Source: Clostridium sp. (GTDB lineage Bacteria; Bacillota; Clostridia; Clostridiales; Clostridiaceae). From it: DNA of 64,000 nucleotides. The position numbers and the translations under genes were made by a program. Below the pieces are notes generated by a model. The model saw only the letters and a program-made list of their open reading frames with translations. It did no database searches and had not been told where the DNA came from. Location: the NCBI RefSeq assembly GCF_026168755.1, contig NZ_JAPFDR010000002.1, positions 1 to 64,000 of the forward strand, written 5' to 3'. How positions within the stretch are numbered: the stretch's first letter is position 1; every line of letters begins with the position of its first letter. Below are positions 33,382-41,894 of this stretch, one piece after another.

Positions 33382-34041
33382 TTAATAGAGAAAAGTCAAT
33401 CTAATAATGAATCAAAACTTGGAACTTATGGTGTTATAAAAGGTGCAAACTACTTTTTAACAGCTGCCTGTGAAAATGATGATTTAAGTTTAATAGCTTT
33501 AGGATATACTTTAGAAAAAGTTATTTTATATTGTACCTCTTTAGGCTTAGGTACTGTATGGTTAGGTGGTACATTTAATAAAAGTGGCTTTGCTAAAGCT
33601 ATAAATCTTGATGAAAAAGAAATATTACCCATAGTTGCTCCTGTAGGATATGAAGGAGGTAAAAAATCACTTATAGCTACTTTATTTGGTAGTAATACTG
33701 ATAAACGTAAAAATTACTCTGAAATATTCTTTAATGAAAATTTCAATACTCCCCTTGATAATAGTCATTTTTATAAATACAATCAATCACTTGAAATGCT
33801 GAGACTTGCCCCATCTGCACTTAATAAACAGCCTTGGAGAGTGTTAAAAGATAATAATAACTTACACTTTTATTTAGTTAGTGCTAAAGGATTAACTAAA
33901 ATTGATTTAGGAATTGCACTTTGTCATTTCCATTTAACATCTATTGAAAATGGGTTAAGTGGTAATTTTACTTCAATAGATTCTTTAAAAAATATAAAAA
34001 ATTCAGATTTTACTTACATTATATCTTGGATTGATAAATAA
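33382..34041 (+). pseudogene. Nitroreductase-family protein lacking its 5' end
   Basis: An open frame with no start codon before ATG 33796 encodes the central and C-terminal part of a nitroreductase of the TM1586-type group ('GTYGVIKGANYFLTAACENDDLSLIALGYTLEKVILYCTSLGLGTVWLGGTF' region, ending at TAA 34039-34041). The N-terminal FMN-binding part is absent. The fragment abuts the lysR start, so the intergenic promoter region and the 5' coding region were probably lost together. Confidence 0.7.
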
Positions 34042-34083
34042 ACTTAAAAATAATTCATATTAAAAACTAAGGAGTGTATATAA

Positions 34084-34905
34084 ATGTTTAAAGTAAATAG
34101 AGAAAAATGTATTGCTTGTACACAATGTATTCAAGATTGTCCTACTCGTGTTATTTCACTAAAGGATGGAAAAGCTGATATTAATAATGAAGGTTGCATT
34201 AAGTGTGCTCATTGTGTCGCAGTCTGTCCTGTAGATGCTGTTTCAAGCGATGATTATAATATGAATGAAGTAAAACCTTATAATAAAGAATCTTTTTCAA
34301 TAGAAGCTGAGAATCTTTTAAACTTCATTAAATTTAGAAGAAGTGTTAGACGTTTTAAAAATAAATCTGTAGAAAAAGAAAAACTTGAACAAATTATTGA
34401 AGCTGGTAGATTTACTCAAACTTCAACTAACAGTCAAGATGTTTCTTATACAGTAGTTACTGATAAATTAGATAAATTAAAAGAATTAGCTTATTCTAGC
34501 TTAAAGAAAAAAGGTGAATATATATTAGCAAACTTAACTCCTGAAACAGAACATCTAAAAAGATATGCTAATATGTGGCTACATAGTTATTCTGAGTTTA
34601 AAAAAGATCCTATAAAAAATGATAGATTATTTTTTAATGCTCCAACAGTAATTTTTGTTACTTCTCCTTCTCAAATTAATGGTGGATTGGCTTCCTCTAA
34701 TATGGAACTTATGACAGATGCTTTAGGTCTTGGTACTTTCTTTAGTGGCTTCTTATTAGTTGCTTCACAAGATAATAAAGAAATTTTAGATTTACTTGAA
34801 ATAAAAGATGGTAAACAAATAATTTCTTGTTTAGTAATTGGATATCCTGATGTTAAATATCATAGAACTGTTCCAAGAAAAAAAGTTAATATAAACTGGA
34901 AATAA
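34084..34905 (+). CDS. Ferredoxin-domain nitroreductase, 273 aa
   Basis: Residues 1-60 hold two [4Fe-4S] motifs ('CIACTQCIQDCP' and 'CIKCAHCVAVCP'). Residues 80-270 are an FMN nitroreductase fold ('FIKFRRSVRRFKNKSVEKEKLEQIIEAGRFTQTSTN'). Such two-domain proteins are common in clostridia and feed electrons from ferredoxin clusters to flavin; substrates are rarely known. Intact, directly downstream of the nitroreductase fragment. ATG after AAGGAG. Confidence 0.9.
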   Translation: MFKVNREKCIACTQCIQDCPTRVISLKDGKADINNEGCIKCAHCVAVCPVDAVSSDDYNMNEVKPYNKESFSIEAENLLNFIKFRRSVRRFKNKSVEKEKLEQIIEAGRFTQTSTNSQDVSYTVVTDKLDKLKELAYSSLKKKGEYILANLTPETEHLKRYANMWLHSYSEFKKDPIKNDRLFFNAPTVIFVTSPSQINGGLASSNMELMTDALGLGTFFSGFLLVASQDNKEILDLLEIKDGKQIISCLVIGYPDVKYHRTVPRKKVNINWK

Positions 34906-34928
34906 GCTATATATACCTTAGGGATAAG

Positions 34929-34974
34929 TTAAGTTTATGAAAAATGATTCATATCAACTTAATCTAGCTTTTTT
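34929..34974 (+). terminator. Terminator after ferredoxin-nitroreductase
   Basis: A stem of 13 bp with a 2-base bulge (34929-34941 with 34948-34962) is followed by a T6 tract (34969-34974). Confidence 0.65.
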
Positions 34975-34996
34975 ACATCCCCTAGAAATATATCAA

Positions 34997-35028
34997 AAAA
35001 CTACGGCATTATTTTTTGCCGTAGTTTT
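34997..35028. terminator. Bidirectional terminator between converging genes
   Basis: Perfect 11-bp stem AAAACTACGGC / GCCGTAGTTTT around a 10-base loop, with A on the left and T on the right. It serves the exporter operon on the minus strand (35046) and backs up the plus-strand one. Confidence 0.88.
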
Positions 35029-35045
35029 TATTTTTAAATTACTAT

Positions 35046-36818
35046 TTAATTCTTTGCAAATTGGCTATTATATAATTCCTCATAGAAACCACCCTTAGCC
35101 ATAAGCTCTTCATGATTTCCTTGCTCAATTATATTTCCATCTTTAATAACTAATATTAAATCAGCACTTTTTATAGTTGATAATCTATGAGCTATAACAA
35201 AGCTTGTTCTTCCCTTCATTACATTTTGCATAGCCTGTTGAAGCATAAGCTCTACTCTAGTATCAACTGAACTTGTTGCTTCATCTAATATAAGAATCTT
35301 AGGATCAGAAATTATTGCTCTTGCTATAGTTAATAATTGTTTTTCACCTTGAGATATATTTGATGCCTCTTCATTTAAAAACATATTATATCCATCAGGA
35401 AGAGTTTTAATAAAATGATGTACATTTGCTATCTTAGTTGCACGTATAACATCATCTTTTGTAGCATCAAATCTACCATATTTTATATTATCTTCTATAG
35501 TACCATTAAATAACCATGTATCTTGAAGAACCATACCAAACATACTACGTAAATCTTCACGTTTCATATCCCTAGTATCTACTCCATCAATTTTAATTGC
35601 TCCACCTTTAAGCTCATAAAATCTCATAAGTAAATTGATTAATGTAGTTTTACCAGCACCTGTAGGACCTACTATTGCTACCATTTGTCCTGATTTAACT
35701 TCTACATTTAAATCTTCAATTAAAATCTTATCATCGCTATACCCAAATCTTACATGCTCAAATGAAACATTTCCTTTTGGTTCATCTAACTTTATAGAAT
35801 TTTCCTTATCTTCAAGTTGATCTTCTTCATTTAAAAATTCAACTACTCTATCAACTGCAGCAAAAGCTGATTGAATTGCTGATGATAATTGAGTCACTTG
35901 AGATAATGGTTGATTTATTTGCCATACATATCTTATAAATGCTTGAAGATTACCAACTGTAATTCCTCCTGCAATTGATATAATAGCTCCAAATATACCT
36001 ATTGCAGCTATTCCTAAATAACAGATTAATGAAACTAAAGGTCCCATAGTACTTGAGATAAACTGCGCCTTAAAACCTGCCACTTGAAGTTCACCATTTA
36101 TAGCAGTAAACTCCTCTATTGCATCCTCTTCCTTACCATATAGCTTTATTTCATTAAATCCTGTATACATTTCTTGAACTGTACCATTTAATTTACCTAA
36201 AGCATCTTGTTGAGTTTTAAAATATCCTTGTGACTTGCCTACTACTACCCTTGAAACTATATAGCTAAGTGGAATTATAAGTGTTCCTATTAATGCCAAT
36301 TTAAAATTTATAGAGTACATCATAATAAGAGCTAACGTTACTGATAATACTGAATTTACAACTTGGCTGAAACTTTGTTGAAGTGCATTTGAAATAGTAT
36401 CTATATCATTTGTAATTCTACTTAATACATCACCATAGCTATTTTTATCAAAATAACTAACAGGTAATCTTCTTATTTTATCTTGAACTGCTCCTCTTAA
36501 ATCTCTCATACTATTTTGAATAGCATTTGTAAGTAAAAAACTTGCTCCATAAGTTGCTAGTACATTTCCTAAATACACTACAAGTAATAATACTAAAACA
36601 CCTGTAATATATTTAAAGTTTACACTTGCTCCTTCTACACCTTTTATTAAATCAAAAGAATCATTAGTAAGTTGAGTTATAACTAATCCTTCAGTTATAG
36701 GTGCAAGTGCCGTAAATACAGCTGCTACTATTATAAGTAAAATAGCAGTCAAAAATCCTATTCTATATGGTTTAACAAAAGGAGTAATTTTTTTTATTGA
36801 ATCTTTAATATTTGTCAT
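35046..36818 (-). CDS. ABC exporter subunit B (canonical NBD), 590 aa
   Basis: Six-helix transmembrane domain (residues ~20-320) followed by an NBD with Walker A 'GPTGAGKTT', signature region 'NISQGEKQLLTIARA' and Walker B 'ILILDEATSSVD'. The catalytic Glu after Walker B is present, while the signature is 'SQGEK' rather than 'SGGQ'. The partner gene has the complementary defects, so the two form a heterodimeric exporter of the TM287/288, BmrCD or LmrCD type, usually moving drugs, lipids or peptides. Overlaps the partner by one base (TAATG). Confidence 0.9.
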   Translation of the reverse strand: MTNIKDSIKKITPFVKPYRIGFLTAILLIIVAAVFTALAPITEGLVITQLTNDSFDLIKGVEGASVNFKYITGVLVLLLVVYLGNVLATYGASFLLTNAIQNSMRDLRGAVQDKIRRLPVSYFDKNSYGDVLSRITNDIDTISNALQQSFSQVVNSVLSVTLALIMMYSINFKLALIGTLIIPLSYIVSRVVVGKSQGYFKTQQDALGKLNGTVQEMYTGFNEIKLYGKEEDAIEEFTAINGELQVAGFKAQFISSTMGPLVSLICYLGIAAIGIFGAIISIAGGITVGNLQAFIRYVWQINQPLSQVTQLSSAIQSAFAAVDRVVEFLNEEDQLEDKENSIKLDEPKGNVSFEHVRFGYSDDKILIEDLNVEVKSGQMVAIVGPTGAGKTTLINLLMRFYELKGGAIKIDGVDTRDMKREDLRSMFGMVLQDTWLFNGTIEDNIKYGRFDATKDDVIRATKIANVHHFIKTLPDGYNMFLNEEASNISQGEKQLLTIARAIISDPKILILDEATSSVDTRVELMLQQAMQNVMKGRTSFVIAHRLSTIKSADLILVIKDGNIIEQGNHEELMAKGGFYEELYNSQFAKN

Positions 36819-38545
36819 TATGCTAATTCCTCCTCTGTAAGTTGTGATAATGCTATTTCTTTATATATAGAGCATGTCTTTAATAGTTCCTTGTGCTTTC
36901 CAATTCCAACTACTTCACCTTCATCTAAAACTATTATTTTATCTGCATCCATAATTGAACCTATTCTTTGTGCTACTATTAAAACTATTGCATCTGTAGT
37001 TTCTTTCTTTAACTCAGCTCTTAAAATAGCATCTGTTTTAAAATCTAATGCTGAAAAACTATCATCAAAAATATAAATTTCTGGTTTTCTAACTAAAGCT
37101 CTTGCTATAGACAATCTTTGTTTTTGTCCTCCAGAAACATTTGCTCCACCTTCACCTATTGGTTCATCAAATCCTTTTTCCTTCTTACTTATAAAGTCAT
37201 AGGCTTGTGCAACTTTTGCGCTATGTACTATTTCATCATCGCTTGCTTCATGTTTACCAAATTTAATATTACTTTTTATACTTCCTGTAAATAATAAATT
37301 CTTTTGTCTTATAAATCCTATTTTTTTACGTAATGATTTTAATTGAAAATCTCTTACATCTACTCCATCTATTTTTATAGAACCACTAGTAACATCATAA
37401 AATCTTGGTATAAGATTTATAAGTGTAGATTTACCACTACCAGTACTTCCTATAAACGCTATAGTTTCTCCTTTTTTAGCTTTAAATGAAACATTCTTTA
37501 TTACAGCTTCTTCTCCATCAGGATATATAAATGTAACATCATTAAATTCTAATGTACCTTCATTATTTGTTTCTGTAACTCCTTTTTCTGGATCCTTAAT
37601 TAATGATTCTGAAGATAATAGTTCTTCAATTCTTTCTGCTGAAACCTGAGCTTTTGGATACATAACAAATACATTAGAAAATAACATTAATGAAAACATT
37701 GCATGGAATAAATATTCTATAAATGCAACTAATTGTCCAACTTGTAATGTTCCTACATTAATCATTTTACTTGCTATCCAAAACAATACTATTATTGCTA
37801 AGTTAAGTAGTAAGAAAAATGATGGCTGTGCTACTGACATTAATTTGAATAATTTCTTTGAAATACCTGCATATTGGTTATTTGCTTCATTAAATCTCTT
37901 GCCTTCATAATCGTCATTACCAAAAGCTCTAATAACTCTTATTCCAGTTAAATTTTCTCTTGATATTCTATTTAATTTATCTAAGTTTTTTTGTTGAGTT
38001 TGTGACCATGGATGTGATGTTTTTGCTATTAAAAATACACCAAATACTATAAGTGGTAATGTAACTACTAATATTATTGATAACTTAGCACTTGTTTTTA
38101 ATATCATAAACAAGCTTATAACAAACATTACTGGACATATCATTGCCATTCTTAATATTGTATTTGTAAATTGCATTACTTGAAAAGCATCGTTTGTTGT
38201 TCTTGTTATCATTGAAGATATACCAAATTTATCATATTCACTATGAGAAAAACTCTGTGCTTTTTTAAATATATCATTTCTTATATCTCTTATAATTTTT
38301 GTTGAGATATTTGCTGATGTATATCCTAAAAGTATAGTTCCCATGGCTCCCAATATTGAAATTGCTACAATTACAATTCCCATTCTTTTTACATAACTTA
38401 TATCATTATAAGCTATACCCTTGTCTATTACATGGGCCATTATTGTTGGTATTCCAAGTTCTACTAATGCAAAACCAAATACCCCTAATAAGTTTAATGA
38501 AATAAGATCTTTATAATTTTTTAAGTACTTTAATATTAATTTCAC
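36818..38545 (-). CDS. ABC exporter subunit A (degenerate NBD), 575 aa
   Basis: Transmembrane domain (residues ~15-310) and NBD with Walker A 'GSTGSGKST', an intact signature 'VSGGQKQRLSIARAL', and Walker B 'IYIFDDSFSALD', where the catalytic Glu is replaced by Asp. With the partner's altered signature this reproduces the asymmetric ATP site of heterodimeric exporters. First gene of the two-gene operon. Confidence 0.9.
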   Translation of the reverse strand: MKLILKYLKNYKDLISLNLLGVFGFALVELGIPTIMAHVIDKGIAYNDISYVKRMGIVIVAISILGAMGTILLGYTSANISTKIIRDIRNDIFKKAQSFSHSEYDKFGISSMITRTTNDAFQVMQFTNTILRMAMICPVMFVISLFMILKTSAKLSIILVVTLPLIVFGVFLIAKTSHPWSQTQQKNLDKLNRISRENLTGIRVIRAFGNDDYEGKRFNEANNQYAGISKKLFKLMSVAQPSFFLLLNLAIIVLFWIASKMINVGTLQVGQLVAFIEYLFHAMFSLMLFSNVFVMYPKAQVSAERIEELLSSESLIKDPEKGVTETNNEGTLEFNDVTFIYPDGEEAVIKNVSFKAKKGETIAFIGSTGSGKSTLINLIPRFYDVTSGSIKIDGVDVRDFQLKSLRKKIGFIRQKNLLFTGSIKSNIKFGKHEASDDEIVHSAKVAQAYDFISKKEKGFDEPIGEGGANVSGGQKQRLSIARALVRKPEIYIFDDSFSALDFKTDAILRAELKKETTDAIVLIVAQRIGSIMDADKIIVLDEGEVVGIGKHKELLKTCSIYKEIALSQLTEEELA

Positions 38546-38725
38546 TTATTATACCTCCTCTTGTAAATATAATTTTTCAGCTTCCTTATTTTAACATACT
38601 AAAGATTTCAATTCTACACTCAATTATATTTTATGTCAATAAACTATTTTCAAACTTCTTTTTTTATTTTTATAATATAAACATAGAGTAATTACTTTAT
38701 AGCCTATTTTTCGATTAGTTACCAT

Positions 38726-38760
38726 AAAAAAAGACACTTACATATAAATAAATGTCTTTT
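38726..38760 (-). terminator. Terminator of the 58-aa gene
   Basis: Minus strand stem AAAAGACATTTA / TGTAAGTGTCTTTT-type pairing followed by seven T (38726-38732 on the plus strand as A). Ten bases after the gene's stop. Confidence 0.7.
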
Positions 38761-38769
38761 CACTACTTA

Positions 38770-38946
38770 CTAGTTATTATTTTTTATATATTCCTTATAA
38801 AAATCACTTAGTATATCATACTCTTCTTGTGATAAGAATTTGCTATTATATTTTTCATCTAAATCTTTTTGTGTAAATCCTATGTATCTTACTTTGTTCT
38901 TGTATAACTCAATAAGACCTAATCTTACATTATTATTTTCACTCAT
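38770..38946 (-). CDS. Small conserved-looking protein, 58 aa
   Basis: ATG at 38944-38946 with GGAG nine bases upstream; TAG at 38770-38772; strong terminator just after. 'MSENNNVRLGLIELYKNKVR' and an acidic helical C-terminal half with Tyr-rich tail. Unrecognised. The remaining parts of 38546-39039 are AT-rich and hold nothing I can name. Confidence 0.6.
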   Translation of the reverse strand: MSENNNVRLGLIELYKNKVRYIGFTQKDLDEKYNSKFLSQEEYDILSDFYKEYIKNNN

Positions 38947-39039
38947 ACATCATTGCTCCTTATTCTTTAATTTAATTTTCTATATTATACATTACTTTCT
39001 TATTTTATCGCAATAATTTTTATTTCATTAATTTCATTG

Positions 39040-39075
39040 TACCCATACACTAGCAATTTCTACATTGTTAGGGTA
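39040..39075 (+). promoter_or_regulatory. Structured leader of the ECF S-component gene
   Basis: TACC pairs with GGTA outside an 8-bp inner stem (CTAGCAAT with ATTGTTAG) with a 6-base loop, about 37 bases before the ATG. It could be a small attenuator or aptamer, but it does not match a riboswitch I know. Confidence 0.4.
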
Positions 39076-39111
39076 TTTTATAATTATTAAATTTTATTGG
39101 AGGCTACTATA

Positions 39112-39624
39112 ATGAAAAAACATATTAGTACTAAAGATATAACTAACATTGCAATTATGGCTGCATTAGTTTTTATATCAACTTTTTTAATTAAAATTCC
39201 TTCCTTAAATGGATATACCCATATAGGTGATTCCATGGTTATTATATCTGCTTTAATTTTAGGAAAGAAAAAAGGCGCTTTAGCTGCCGGCTTAGGAGCT
39301 GCATTATGTGATTTATTAAGCGGATATATGCAATATATTATTCCTACATTTTTAATTAAGGCTATTATGGTATTGATTATTGCTACAATTGCTGAAAATT
39401 TAATTAATAAAACTAAATTTGCTTGGATTCTTGGAGCTATTATAGGTTGTACTTTTCAAGTAGGTGGATATTGTTTAGTTGAAACTATACTATATGGGTT
39501 TGCAGGAGCACTTGCTTCAGTTCCAGCTAATATTATTCAATCTATAGTTGGAATAGCATTGGCTGTTGTTTTAGCTACTGTACTTGAAAAATCTAATATA
39601 TTAAACAAACTAAAAACTGATTAG
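39112..39624 (+). CDS. ECF transporter S component, 170 aa
   Basis: Five or six hydrophobic helices in an S-component pattern ('AIMAALVFISTFLIKIPS', 'GDSMVIISALILGKKKGALAAGLGAALCDLLSGY'). These proteins bind a vitamin or cofactor and dock on the shared ECF energising module, which is not in the window. Substrate not identifiable. Start ATG 39112 is eight bases after GGAGG; the TTG at 39097 lies at the ribosome site. Confidence 0.82.
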   Translation: MKKHISTKDITNIAIMAALVFISTFLIKIPSLNGYTHIGDSMVIISALILGKKKGALAAGLGAALCDLLSGYMQYIIPTFLIKAIMVLIIATIAENLINKTKFAWILGAIIGCTFQVGGYCLVETILYGFAGALASVPANIIQSIVGIALAVVLATVLEKSNILNKLKTD

Positions 39625-39660
39625 TCTTATCATATTATAGCTTATACTTTTTCATAAATA

Positions 39661-39705
39661 CTAATATAATACCTACATAAAACATTAATGGAGGTATTAT
39701 ATTAG
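39661..39705. repeat. Perfect 14-bp inverted repeat downstream of ECF gene
   Basis: CTAATATAATACCT (39661-39674) is repeated in inverse at 39692-39705, with a 17-base loop. No T tract follows on either strand, so it is not an obvious terminator. The rest of 39706-39818 is AT-rich with no gene. Confidence 0.7.
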
Positions 39706-39818
39706 TTGATGAATCTGCACTATTCTGTAATTAGCATCAATAAACTTTATTGCTACCCTTCAATGATTCAAAAATTATTACATAAAAAATATTGAACTCT
39801 TTTAAAATATTAAATTTT

Positions 39819-40976
39819 TTAATTCATTAAAGTTACTATCATTTCTTCTACAGAAAAAACTTCATTAGTTTCAAATAACTCAGCTAAAGATTCTATATTC
39901 TCTTCTAAATGCTCAATATCCTTTGAATAAGTATGAGCTATATCAACTATATCAACATCTGTAAAATCATCTTCTTCAGTAAATCTTACTACTGATAGCT
40001 CTTTAATCATCAAATAACTCACTATAGCTGTTTTTACTTTTGCTGATACATCATAATCAAAAACAGCCTTCATAAAGTATCTAAATATAAAATAAACTAA
40101 GATATTCTCAAACTTATACTTTGATTTTTCATAGTATTTATCAAAGTCTTTATTCTTAAGTAAGTATATTTCTTTATCCTCTTCATTTTGCCAAAAATAT
40201 CTTATAGCATCATCTAAACCTAAGGGATCATTTGGATTTATATGTTTTAAATTTTTAAATACATTAAAGTATTCATGCATATAATTATATTTATCATCTT
40301 CTTTATTTTTATATTGTTCTAAATTACATAAAAGTTCCTTTATAAAGCCTTCGTTGCTATATTTTTCTCTAATAGCTTTAATATCACCTATTTTATTTTC
40401 ATCTATCTTGTCTTGAATTTCTTTAGCAAAAGAAAGAACTATTGCTGCCCTAGTATTTAATTCAAGATTTCTATCTTGAAGAATATCAAAAACTATCTTT
40501 CTACATTGCATAAGTTCTATATAAAGTCTTGCATTAATATCATTATATCCACTAACTTCTTCATCATTTTCACTTAATTCAAATATGGCCTGCTTAGAAT
40601 CTCTTAATATTATTCTAGCAGCCTCTGGACATGATAAAGAAATTCCTATTTCACGTAAGCTTCCAAACTCCTCTAAATATCTTGGATATTGTCTACATGT
40701 ATAACAAAGTCCATCTTCTCCAAGTTCATTGTATATATCACATAGCTTATTTTCATTTAAAAATGGACAGTCATTTCCTTTTAATATAAATATATTTTCT
40801 CCAGCATCATGTACTATTTCATTTTTTAATCTATCACCAAATGCTCCATCTACCTTTTGATACTTTGAATAAGTTTCATCATCAATTACTATTCCCCAAC
40901 CTGCACAACATGTATCTTCACATTCTGATGCTATACATTTAAAATCTTTAAAATATTCTGGTACTCTTATTTTCAT
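39819..40976 (-). CDS. FliB-family protein (flagellin lysine-N-methylase-like), 385 aa
   Basis: N-terminal Cys-rich region ('CIASECEDTCCAGW', then 'CPFLNENKLCDIY' and 'CYTCRQYPR') matches the CxxC-containing FliB family (FliB methylates flagellin Lys in Salmonella). The C-terminal ~250 residues are helical. No flagellar genes are in the window, and many clostridial FliB paralogues are orphans, so the actual substrate is unknown. Confidence 0.82.
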   Translation of the reverse strand: MKIRVPEYFKDFKCIASECEDTCCAGWGIVIDDETYSKYQKVDGAFGDRLKNEIVHDAGENIFILKGNDCPFLNENKLCDIYNELGEDGLCYTCRQYPRYLEEFGSLREIGISLSCPEAARIILRDSKQAIFELSENDEEVSGYNDINARLYIELMQCRKIVFDILQDRNLELNTRAAIVLSFAKEIQDKIDENKIGDIKAIREKYSNEGFIKELLCNLEQYKNKEDDKYNYMHEYFNVFKNLKHINPNDPLGLDDAIRYFWQNEEDKEIYLLKNKDFDKYYEKSKYKFENILVYFIFRYFMKAVFDYDVSAKVKTAIVSYLMIKELSVVRFTEEDDFTDVDIVDIAHTYSKDIEHLEENIESLAELFETNEVFSVEEMIVTLMN

Positions 40977-41093
40977 TTTCTAACCTCACATCTTACGTTA
41001 TTAAACCTAAATATCTTTCAGATTTCATTTTAATATTTATTAATTATACTATCAAGCTTCTAAATTCATATATTTATTAACTAAATCTACTAT

Positions 41094-41735
41094 TTATTGT
41101 CTACATTTATTAAATTCAACATAAATATTAGCAAGTGTTCTATTAATAAAATCATTTGTGACATAAGCATTATCAGAAAATAACAATCCGTAATCAGTAT
41201 AAAATCTGCTCAGCATGAGAATAATATAAAAATTAGTAATACTTATATCTATAACTCCTGAAAAAAATGGAATTACTGCATTAGAATTTGAAACTACATA
41301 TGTTAAAGCTGGAATAAATGATCTATCTAAATCATAATTATTACCCATAACTTTTTTTATAAATTCATCTGCATTTTCATCATCATGAATCTTTACACTA
41401 CTATCAAACTTTATATTTTCTTTTTCTACTTCATTAATATATAAACCTATAGTAAAACAATATAAATCTATTTGTAAATTTGCATTTGTATTTACATTAA
41501 AGGTAGCTGGATTTATTGGATTGTAACTTTGATTACTAAACTTTGAATAATTATATGTTAAAAATAAATATAATCTATTAATATTTCTATATAAAATTTC
41601 ACCATCCTTTACTAAAGGATTAGGACTTCCTAAAAATTTAGCACATGGAGGTAGTTCAAAATTTTCTAATGGATCACAATTACAATTATTTTTGCATTTC
41701 TTCCTTCTTTTTTTCTTCAATAACTTTTCCTCCAT
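41094..41735 (-). CDS. Hypothetical protein with Lys/Cys-rich N-terminus, 213 aa
   Basis: Starts 'MEEKLLKKKRRKKCKNNCNC', a Lys/Cys-rich stretch with three Cys, then an Asn/Tyr-rich mostly beta domain ('NPATFNVNTNANLQIDLY') and a helical C-terminus. I do not recognise the family. No signal peptide. Stand-alone gene. Confidence 0.65.
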   Translation of the reverse strand: MEEKLLKKKRRKKCKNNCNCDPLENFELPPCAKFLGSPNPLVKDGEILYRNINRLYLFLTYNYSKFSNQSYNPINPATFNVNTNANLQIDLYCFTIGLYINEVEKENIKFDSSVKIHDDENADEFIKKVMGNNYDLDRSFIPALTYVVSNSNAVIPFFSGVIDISITNFYIILMLSRFYTDYGLLFSDNAYVTNDFINRTLANIYVEFNKCRQ

Positions 41736-41822
41736 AATTATTTTATATTATCCTATGATTCTTTACATTTCTATTCTACTTATTTTTAACTATTCAATTT
41801 AGTATTTTTCACTCTAATAAAA

Positions 41823-41887
41823 AAATAGATAAATACTCCCTTAGATAAAAGGGTTTATTTCCTTAAATCTAAGGGAGTATCTATTTT
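41823..41887 (-). terminator. Strong terminator after the GH84 gene
   Basis: A 14-bp perfect stem (ATACTCCCTTAGAT with its complement) extended by outer AAATAG/CTATTT pairs around a 20-base loop containing an AAGG/CCTT mini-stem. It lies just after the GH84 stop on the minus strand. Confidence 0.85.
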
Positions 41888-41894
41888 CTAGTTT

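Noticed and set aside
33796..34041. 81-aa gene starting at ATG
   Set aside because: Its frame is the end of a longer nitroreductase-like frame that begins upstream without a start codon; the ATG is internal.
39040..39075. preQ1 or THF riboswitch before the ECF S component
   Set aside because: Neither conserved core is present; only a simple hairpin can be supported.
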